Shown piece by piece: positions 58,013 through 64,000 of a stretch of 64,000 bases of DNA; the first letter of the stretch is position 1, and the number at the start of each line of letters is the position of its first letter. Location of the stretch: contig NZ_QUMK01000006.1 in NCBI RefSeq assembly GCF_010907035.1, forward strand, positions 1 through 64,000, in the 5' to 3' direction. The translations under genes and the position numbers were made by a program. Below the pieces are notes generated by a model. The model worked only from the letters and a program-made list of their open reading frames with translations. It was not told where the DNA came from and ran no database searches. Source of the stretch: Rhodopseudomonas sp. BR0M22 (GTDB taxonomy: Bacteria; Pseudomonadota; Alphaproteobacteria; Rhizobiales; Xanthobacteraceae).

Positions 58013-59143
58013 TCAGTCGAGTGTCGCGAGTAATCCTGCCATCAGCCGGCCGCGCTCGGCGAGGCTGTCGATCTCGATATGCTCGTTCAACGTATGGGCG
58101 TCGGCGCCGCGAACACCGAGGCCGTCGAGCGTCGGAATGCCCATCGCGCCGGTGAAGTTGCCGTCGGAGCCGCCACCGGCACTGCCATGCGGAAGGCCGA
58201 CGCCGAGCTGAGCCGCGACTGCGCGCGCCTTGTCGTAAAGCGCCATCGTGCCGGCATCGGGCTCCCACACCGGGCGGGTGACGCCCCGCGTCACCTTGAA
58301 GGTGACATCGTTGCTGCTACCGGTCAGCGCGAGCATCCGCTCGACGCCGCGGTCGAGATCGGCCTGGCGCTTGGCCATGCTGAGCGCTTCGCCGGTGCAG
58401 GTGGTGGCGACGCAGTTGACCCATTGGCCGCCATGCACGATGCCGACGCTGAAGGTGCAATCCTCGCCCGTCATCGCGTCGATCGCGAGGATCTGCTTGG
58501 CCATTTCCCGTATTGCGGAACGCCCCGAGGACAAGGTCGCGCCGGCGTGACTCGGCTTGCCGATCGCTTCGAGGTTGAAACGCGCGATCGCGTAACGGCC
58601 GGTGACGACGCCATTGTCCGGCCGGCCCGGCTCCGGCACCAGCACGTATTTGTTGCGCGTCGCTTCCGCTTCGATGATGTCTCGGGTCGATGGCGTACCA
58701 ACTTCCTCGTCCGGTGTGAACAGCACGGTGATCGGCAGCGGTGTCGTGAACGAGGCCCGAGCGAGTTGGCGGATCGCCTCGACCGTCAGGTAGTTGCCGC
58801 CCTTCATATCGAAGATGCCCGGACCGAACGCCTTGTTGCCCTCGCGGCGGAAGGAGAGTTTCTCGATCGTGCCGACCGGGTGCACGGTGTCGAGATGGCC
58901 GGCAATCAGGATGCCCGGCTCGCCCTGCTTGGGATGCGGAAACCGCGCGCGGACGCAGCCGGCGAAACCCTGGCGACCGGCGATGCGCTCGATTGTCGCG
59001 CCCATGATCGCCATCTCTCGCGCTGCAAGATCGAGCATGCGCTCGACCGCGGAGGTGTCCCAGGTCGGACTCTCGCACTCAACCCACGCGCGTAGTCCTT
59101 GCAGCATCGTGTCGGAGTCGAAGGGAAGATTGGCCGGATTCAT
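58013..59143 (-). CDS. M20 family metallopeptidase (carboxypeptidase G2-like)
   Basis: A 376-aa zinc peptidase. Metal and catalytic motifs are in the expected order: AGHLDTVHP, DMKGGNYL, and TPDEEVGTP. The length and motifs resemble glutamate carboxypeptidases that strip a C-terminal residue from peptides. It starts upstream of the ABC permeases (165-base gap) and diverges from the binding-protein gene, so it probably processes the imported peptides. Confidence 0.88.
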   Translation of the reverse strand: MNPANLPFDSDTMLQGLRAWVECESPTWDTSAVERMLDLAAREMAIMGATIERIAGRQGFAGCVRARFPHPKQGEPGILIAGHLDTVHPVGTIEKLSFRREGNKAFGPGIFDMKGGNYLTVEAIRQLARASFTTPLPITVLFTPDEEVGTPSTRDIIEAEATRNKYVLVPEPGRPDNGVVTGRYAIARFNLEAIGKPSHAGATLSSGRSAIREMAKQILAIDAMTGEDCTFSVGIVHGGQWVNCVATTCTGEALSMAKRQADLDRGVERMLALTGSSNDVTFKVTRGVTRPVWEPDAGTMALYDKARAVAAQLGVGLPHGSAGGGSDGNFTGAMGIPTLDGLGVRGADAHTLNEHIEIDSLAERGRLMAGLLATLD

Positions 59144-59263
59144 TACGCGCTCTCGGTTGAAGGTGGCTTACGAGACTGATTGGCGCTGCATTTGTAAAGC
59201 GAAAGATTCGCCCGTGACTACGCGAGGGCGTGCATGCGGTGTCGTCGCCCGATGATTGACGCT

Positions 59264-59279
59264 TGGCATGCTTGGTGCA
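59264..59279 (+). promoter_or_regulatory. Sigma-54 (-24/-12) type promoter for the binding-protein gene
   Basis: TGGCATG-CTTG-GTGCA has GG at 59265-59266 and GC at 59277-59278 with the exact 12-base offset. It differs from consensus only at one base in each half, and shares both changes with the promoter at 43871-43887. Start of transcription would be near 59290, about 107 bases before the binding-protein ATG. Confidence 0.6.
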
Positions 59280-59396
59280 AGTCTTCGACTATCAGGATGC
59301 GGCAATGCACTGATCGCGTGGTGCCGCGCCCGGATTCACATCGCCCTGCACAAGCAATCATCTGTGATTGATCAGTTTCAAGTCAGGAGAACACGA

Positions 59397-61010
59397 ATGT
59401 TCCATCCACCGCGTTGGATGCGCTCGGTCGCCGCGTCGAAATTTGTCGTGCCGGCGCTCGCGCTCGCAGCATCGCTGACGCTGCCCGCGACCGTCGACGC
59501 CAAGACGATCCGGGCCGTTATGCATTCCGATCTGCGTATAATCGACCCCGGCCTGACCACCGCCTACATTACGCGCGACCACGGCTATATGGTTTACGAC
59601 ACGCTGCTGGCGATGGATTCCAATTTCAAAGTCCAGCCGCAGATGGCCGATTACAAGGTCTCCGACGACAAGCTGACCTACACCTTCACGCTACGTGATG
59701 GCCTGAAGTGGCACGACGGTACGCCGGTCACCGCGGAGGACTGCGTCGCTTCGCTGCAGCGCTGGGGCAAGAAGGACGGCATGGGCCAGAAGCTGATGCA
59801 GTTCACCGCCAGCCTCGAGGCGCCCGATGCCAAGACCATCGTGCTGAAGCTGAAGGAGCCCTATGCGCTCGTGCTGGATTCGATCGCCAAGCCGTCGTCG
59901 ATCGTGCCGTTCATGATGCCGAAGCGGATCGCCGAAACGCCGCCCGACAAAGCGATCCCCGAGCAGATCGGCTCCGGTCCGTTCAAGTTCGTCGCATCGG
60001 AATTCCAGCCGGGCGTCAAGGCGGTGTACGTGAAGAACACCGACTATGTGCCGCGCAAGGAGCCACCGAGCTGGACCGCGGGCGGCAAGGTTGTGAAGGT
60101 CGATCGCGTCGAGTGGATCACCATGCCGGACGCGCAGACGGCGGTGAATGCGCTTCAGTCGGGTGACATCGACTTCGTAGAGAATCCGTCGTTCGACATT
60201 CTGCCGGTGCTGCTGCAGGACAAGGAGCTCAAGGTCGACGTCCTCAACAAGCTCGGCTACGTCACCATCGGTCGGATGAACTTCCTGTATCCGCCGTTCG
60301 ACAATCCGAAGGTGCGGCGCGCCGCGCTGCTGGCGATGAACCAGAAGCCGATCCTCGACGCTTTGGTCGGCAATCCCGATTACTACCAGATCTGCGGCGC
60401 GATCTTCGGATGCGGCACGCCGCTCGCCACCGACGTCGGCTCTGCACCGGTGACGACGGGCGACGACATGGCGGAAGCCAAGAAGGAGCTCGCGGCATCC
60501 GGCTACGACGGCACGCCGGTGGTGCTGATGGCGCCCGGCGACGTCGTCACGTTGAAGGCTCAGCCGATCGTGGCGGCGCAGCTCCTGCGCGAAGCCGGCT
60601 TCAAGGTCGACCTGCAGGCCACCGACTGGCAGACCGTGGTGTCGCGCCGCGCCAGCCAGAAGCCGCCGGCCGAGGGCGGCTGGAACATGTTCTTCACCAA
60701 TTGGGTGGTGCCGGACGTGATGAATCCGGTCGCCAACGTCATGCTCAACGGCAAGGGCAAGACCGGCGGCTGGTTCGGCTGGCCGAAGGACGACGAGATG
60801 GAGGCGCTGCTCGACAAATTCGTCCGCTCCACCTCGGCCGATGATCAGAAGAAGATCGCCACCGACATCCAGAAGCGGGTCTACGATCAGGTGACCTATC
60901 TCCACGTCGGCCAGTACAAGACCCCGACGGTGTGGCGCACCGAGCTGACCGGCGTGCTCGATGGCCCGGCGACTCCGGTGTTCTGGAACATGGACAAGAA
61001 GGACGACTGA
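59397..61010 (+). CDS. Peptide ABC transporter substrate-binding protein
   Basis: A 537-aa periplasmic solute-binding protein of the DppA/OppA (SBP family 5) class. A Sec signal peptide spans about 1-35 (cleavage after VDA), followed by SDLRIIDPGLTTAY and the YKVSDDKLTYTFTLRDGLKWHDG family signature. An AGGAGA site precedes ATG 59397; the open frame upstream is not conserved. It is divergent from the M20 and importer genes and ends in a clear terminator. Confidence 0.92.
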   Translation: MFHPPRWMRSVAASKFVVPALALAASLTLPATVDAKTIRAVMHSDLRIIDPGLTTAYITRDHGYMVYDTLLAMDSNFKVQPQMADYKVSDDKLTYTFTLRDGLKWHDGTPVTAEDCVASLQRWGKKDGMGQKLMQFTASLEAPDAKTIVLKLKEPYALVLDSIAKPSSIVPFMMPKRIAETPPDKAIPEQIGSGPFKFVASEFQPGVKAVYVKNTDYVPRKEPPSWTAGGKVVKVDRVEWITMPDAQTAVNALQSGDIDFVENPSFDILPVLLQDKELKVDVLNKLGYVTIGRMNFLYPPFDNPKVRRAALLAMNQKPILDALVGNPDYYQICGAIFGCGTPLATDVGSAPVTTGDDMAEAKKELAASGYDGTPVVLMAPGDVVTLKAQPIVAAQLLREAGFKVDLQATDWQTVVSRRASQKPPAEGGWNMFFTNWVVPDVMNPVANVMLNGKGKTGGWFGWPKDDEMEALLDKFVRSTSADDQKKIATDIQKRVYDQVTYLHVGQYKTPTVWRTELTGVLDGPATPVFWNMDKKDD

Positions 61011-61047
61011 TCGTCCATCGCTGTCCGATTAGACCTGTCCACCCCTT

Positions 61048-61085
61048 GCGCCGTCCTGCCCCAGCAGGGCGGCGCTTTGTCTTTT
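61048..61085 (+). terminator. Terminator after the binding-protein gene
   Basis: GCGCCG-T-CCTGC pairs with GCAGG-G-CGGCGC around CCCA (61048-61074), followed by TTTGTCTTTT. Confidence 0.85.
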
Positions 61086-61098
61086 GCGGCGCGAAGAG

Positions 61099-61137
61099 AT
61101 GGAAAGAAGGCATGGAAAGAAGGCATGGGAAAGAAGC
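61099..61137. repeat. Three tandem copies of a 13-bp unit
   Basis: ATGGAAAGAAGGC occurs twice in succession (61099-61111 and 61112-61124) and is followed by a variant, ATGGGAAAGAAGCC. Purine-rich and noncoding. Confidence 0.7.
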
Positions 61138-61196
61138 CCTGGCGCAGCGGCGTCGGCTGACGGGCCTCCAGCGGTCTTCCGTTGAGGCCCAACAAT

Positions 61197-61222
61197 AAAA
61201 AGCCCGGCGCAGCGGCCGGGCT
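61197..61222 (-). terminator. Terminator of the minus-strand membrane protein gene
   Basis: On the minus strand AGCCCGGC, a six-base loop, GCCGGGCT then TTTT: a perfect 8-bp stem at 61201-61222, 49 bases past the stop of the following gene. Confidence 0.85.
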
Positions 61223-61270
61223 CGATCGGTAGGGTATTGTCCAGATGTGGATCGGGGCCTCAGCGGCCGA

Positions 61271-61921
61271 TCACTTGCGGGCGCAAGCGACCTTGATGCC
61301 GCTGGCGCTCGGGCTGCACTTCGCCGTCACCGAGCCGTCCTTGACCGTGAGCTGGTCCGCCAGCTTGGCGCCGCTGCCGTTGAGGCAGTAGGCCGAGGTC
61401 AGCGTCTCGTCTGCGGCGCAGGTCACCGGGCAGCCGTCCGAGGCACAGCTCGTCGAGGTGACATTGCGAACCGCGGCAACCGTGGTCGGCGCTGCGATCG
61501 AGGTCTGCTTCTCGGCGGCAGCAGGCGTCTTCGCCGCAGGGGCGGGCGCGGCGGCAGGAGCTGCAGCCGGAGCTGCCTTGGCGGCAGGCTCGGGCGCAGC
61601 CGTTGCGGCGGGGGCTGCGGCCTCGGTCGCCGGCTCGACGGCGGTGGTCACCTCGGCGGCCGGCCGTGCATAATAGCCGCTCGCGGACACCAGATAGACG
61701 AACAGCGCCGCAGCCACGGTCGCGCCGACCATGATCAGCGTCGTCGTCGGCAGCGCCTTGACCCGATCGATGGTGTTACGGATCGAGGCGGTGACGGCAG
61801 CAGCATCGAACGTGCCGCCGCGCGTGCGCATATCGTCGAACGTCAGATACGCGGCGATCACGAAGCCACCACCGAACAACATGAGTATCAGCAGTGGACC
61901 GAGCGCGGAGAAATACTCCAT
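61271..61921 (-). CDS. Hypothetical membrane protein with Cys-rich periplasmic domain
   Basis: A 216-aa protein with two transmembrane helices (about 5-25 and 60-78), a long Ala/Pro/Glu-rich linker (about 85-145) and a small C-terminal domain with six cysteines (CASDGC, CAADE, AYC, AKC, VAC), an even number that suits disulfides in the periplasm. It recalls SH3/peptidoglycan-associated accessory proteins but I do not recognise a family. ATG 61921 was preferred to ATG 61936. Confidence 0.7.
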   Translation of the reverse strand: MEYFSALGPLLILMLFGGGFVIAAYLTFDDMRTRGGTFDAAAVTASIRNTIDRVKALPTTTLIMVGATVAAALFVYLVSASGYYARPAAEVTTAVEPATEAAAPAATAAPEPAAKAAPAAAPAAAPAPAAKTPAAAEKQTSIAAPTTVAAVRNVTSTSCASDGCPVTCAADETLTSAYCLNGSGAKLADQLTVKDGSVTAKCSPSASGIKVACARK

Positions 61922-62369
61922 GTTACGTCTTTCCATTCATGGCAGGCCGGCGCGAGGTGTATAGGTTTCGCCCGCCGCGAGCTGCATTGTCGAAAATCAA
62001 ATGAACACGCGTCAGCATCGGCGCGTTGAGGTATGTCAAAACCGTTTGCGCGCCGATCGTCGACATGTAGCACGCCGATAGCGGTGACGTCATTGCGACC
62101 GAAAGCGTTGTCATTTGTTAGGGTTGACGAATGACGCCGGACCTTCGGCGGCCCCTTCCGCCTGTCGGTATGATAGCCGAATGGTCAAGGCTCGGCGGGA
62201 GTGCGGGTCTGCGTCGATCGACCGCAGCGCAATGGTGAAATGTGGCGGTTGCTTGACGCCACCCGGGTCAGCCGCTGCACTGCGGCAATCCCGTTCCGCG
62301 TCCGGCGCGTATCGTGCCGCCATACAGGCCGCGTATCATGCCGAGGCCGAAACCACTGACGAGTCTCCC
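61922..62369. other. Intergenic region before the CBS-domain gene
   Basis: A 448-base stretch between divergent genes. Open frames in it are not protein-like. I see no tRNA, no clear promoter and no terminator; a sequence GAATGACGCCGG...CCGCC around 62130-62160 is only weakly palindromic. Confidence 0.5.
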
Positions 62370-63383
62370 ATGAAAGCAGCAGACGTGATGACCACCGCCA
62401 TCGTGACGGTGCAGCCCGCCACGCCCGTCCACACCATCGCCGAAACGCTGCTGAAGCACGGCATCAGCGCCGTGCCGGTGGTCGACGGGGCTGGGACGCC
62501 GATCGGCATCGTCAGCGAGGGTGACCTGATGCCGCGGGCCGACAGCGATCGCGAGGCGCGTCACGATTGGTGGCTGCAGATCTTGTCGGAAGGTGAGGCG
62601 GTGCATCCCGATTATGTTCGCTTCCTGAAATCGGATCCCCGTACCGCCAAGGACGTCATGGTCGGTCCGGTGGTGACGGTCGAAGAAACCACCGCGCTGG
62701 CCGATATCGCCGATTTGCTGATCGAGAAGCGGATCAAGCGCGTGCCGGTGGTGCGCGACGGACGCATCGTCGGCATCGTCAGCCGGGCCGACCTGCTCAA
62801 GACCATGACGGGGCTCAACCACACCGGAGGAGATCCAGTGCACGACGATCCCAATGCCTGGCCGACGCCGTCCGACAAGCTTGCGGCGCTGACGCGGCCC
62901 GTTGCGCGGCCGGTGCCGTCGCACGATCCGGCAGCTGACGATCTGTCGGCCGCCGCGTTCCGTGAACTCGGCGTCGAGCACGAACACGACGAGGATGAGA
63001 AGCGCAAACACGCCAAGGAACTCGCCGACGAAAAGCACCACCGCCTCGCCAGCGAAATGCTGGCGTCGCATCTATCGGACGAGACCTGGCAGCGGTTGCT
63101 GCGCAATGCGCGCAGCGCCGCCAAGAAAGGCGAGCAGGAAAGTCTGCTGCTGCGGTTTCCGGCCGAGCTGTGCACCGACCACGGCCGCGCCGTGAATGCG
63201 CCAGATCCGGAATGGCCGTCGACGCTGCGCGGCATGGCCGCCGACATCTATCTGCGCTGGAAGGCGGAGCTGCGGCCGCATGGCTTCGTGCTGCAGGCCC
63301 GCGTGGTCGATTTCCCCGACGGCATCCCAGGCGACATCGGGCTGTTCCTGAGCTGGGGCAAGAGTGAGGCGGCGCATCATTGA
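62370..63383 (+). CDS. CBS-domain protein with uncharacterised C-terminal region
   Basis: A 337-aa soluble protein. Two CBS domains span about 1-55 and 92-145 (GISAVPVVDGAGTPIGIVSEGDL; KRVPVVRDGRIVGIVSRADLL), a pair that binds adenine nucleotides as an energy sensor. The following 190 residues, with a charged His-rich linker (HEHDEDEKRKHAKELADEKHH) and a folded end, match nothing I know. The ATG at 62370 begins the first CBS unit; an in-frame opening back to 62115 is not conserved. Confidence 0.82.
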   Translation: MKAADVMTTAIVTVQPATPVHTIAETLLKHGISAVPVVDGAGTPIGIVSEGDLMPRADSDREARHDWWLQILSEGEAVHPDYVRFLKSDPRTAKDVMVGPVVTVEETTALADIADLLIEKRIKRVPVVRDGRIVGIVSRADLLKTMTGLNHTGGDPVHDDPNAWPTPSDKLAALTRPVARPVPSHDPAADDLSAAAFRELGVEHEHDEDEKRKHAKELADEKHHRLASEMLASHLSDETWQRLLRNARSAAKKGEQESLLLRFPAELCTDHGRAVNAPDPEWPSTLRGMAADIYLRWKAELRPHGFVLQARVVDFPDGIPGDIGLFLSWGKSEAAHH

Positions 63384-63403
63384 TGCGCCGGTGTATCGGG
63401 CTC

Positions 63404-64000
63404 TCAGATCTTGAGATTGCGATACACCGAGACCTCGCGTTCGCGGGCGAGGCGGGCGTCGTCGCCGGCGCGGATGCCGCGCCAGACGTCGAAGAACACC
63501 ACGACGGTGGTGATCAGCCCGGTGATCTTGCCGACCAGGAAACCGAACGGGAAGATCAGCCGCTCTGCCGGCAGGATGAACTGCGAGCCGAGAAAGATGA
63601 TCACCGCGTTGGCGAAATACGCGGTGCGGTACAGCGTCTGCTCCTTCCAGGCGCTGCGCGCATAAGGCCTGGAGCTCTTCTTCACCGCCTTGTTGTAGCG
63701 TGGGTTGCGCAGCAGTCCCCACAGCCGCCGCTTCTTCGGCAGTGCCCGCGGCCCGGCGAGCAGCGCCCGATAATTCTCCCGCATCTGGACATGCGCGATC
63801 AGCGCCAGCAGCAGGTTGAGGGCGACCAGCACGGCCTTCACTTCCCACAGCGACAGCAGGAGTTGAGCGGCAAGGTCGACGAAGATCAGATGCGTCGCCG
63901 CGTTCAGCACGAAGGCGGAGCGATGGAACGCCGCACGGTTGATGTTGGCGACCTTCTCGTCGATGAACGTCGCACCCGGTTTGGTCTCGCCGAGCTGCAG
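63404..64000 (-). CDS. Unrecognised membrane protein, N-terminus beyond the window
   Basis: The frame stays open from the stop at 63404 to the window's right edge, so the start is outside; about 198 codons are seen. The visible part has two or three hydrophobic segments, and a basic stretch (KKRRLWGLLRNPRYNKAVKKSSRPYARSAW) in the middle. The visible N-terminal end reads ETKPGATFIDEKVANINRAA. I do not recognise the family. It converges on the CBS gene. Confidence 0.7.
   Translation of the reverse strand: MQLGETKPGATFIDEKVANINRAAFHRSAFVLNAATHLIFVDLAAQLLLSLWEVKAVLVALNLLLALIAHVQMRENYRALLAGPRALPKKRRLWGLLRNPRYNKAVKKSSRPYARSAWKEQTLYRTAYFANAVIIFLGSQFILPAERLIFPFGFLVGKITGLITTVVVFFDVWRGIRAGDDARLAREREVSVYRNLKI

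Noticed and set aside
62115-62369. 85-codon N-terminal extension of the CBS protein
   Set aside because: No conserved features, and the first CBS domain starts directly at 62370.

Overview
The window reads as chromosomal DNA of a high-G+C alphaproteobacterium of the Bradyrhizobiaceae/Rhodopseudomonas type. I infer this from a Rieske gene followed by one fused cytochrome b/c1 gene (fbcFH layout), an Omp25-like porin, ClpS, DUF6111, DUF1285 and DUF4159 genes, and many short palindromic elements of the 'CGTCATTCCGGGG' kind between genes. I see no rRNA, tRNA, CRISPR array, phage or IS element. About 60 protein genes cover most of the sequence; most are housekeeping.

Layout. 1-5.3 kb: rsmD, then a minus-strand run uvrC-pgsA-moaD-moaE-prmB-like with overlapping stops and starts. 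5.4-9.7 kb: outer-membrane protein, cold-shock protein, rlmJ, single-domain response regulator, FlK-like thioesterase, tautomerase. 9.9-15.5 kb: hisS with an internal low-G+C block, class III aminotransferase, a degenerate EAL membrane protein, a HAD-IIA phosphatase. 15.6-23.2 kb: a MoxR-DUF58-DUF4159-GATase/VWA membrane operon on the minus strand, interrupted between its last two genes by a small toxin-antitoxin cassette (DUF7662-type antitoxin plus PIN toxin) with its own palindromic operator. 23.5-26.6 kb: DUF1285, NUDIX CoA pyrophosphatase, DUF6111, CCA-adding enzyme, YodC-like. 26.7-30.7 kb: queE, trmL, then the bc1 complex genes.

30.9-40.8 kb: dienelactone hydrolase, a small Cys-containing ORF, SDR, pdxH, a small lipoprotein-like protein, a DnaJ-class co-chaperone, fabI, a histidine phosphatase, aroC, a class III nucleotide cyclase, clpS, DUF1194. 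41-46 kb: an AldB-type aldehyde dehydrogenase and an iron alcohol dehydrogenase, divergent from an AcoR-type sigma-54 activator; a -24/-12 promoter lies in front of the aldehyde dehydrogenase. 46.2-51.2 kb: an apparent four-gene minus-strand operon made of an unrecognised 347-aa membrane protein, a MoxR ATPase, a HExxH+VWA protein and a carotenoid oxygenase. 51.4-61 kb: alpha/beta hydrolase, MlrC-like M81 peptidase, a peptide ABC importer (fused double ATPase, two permeases), an M20 peptidase, and a divergent substrate-binding protein gene with a second sigma-54-type promoter. 61-64 kb: a membrane protein, a CBS-domain protein and a gene running off the window's right end.

The two places most likely to hold something undescribed are the MoxR/VWA/carotenoid-oxygenase operon, where a AAA+ remodelling pair may mature or insert iron into the oxygenase, and the DUF7662-PIN toxin-antitoxin cassette inside the other MoxR operon.
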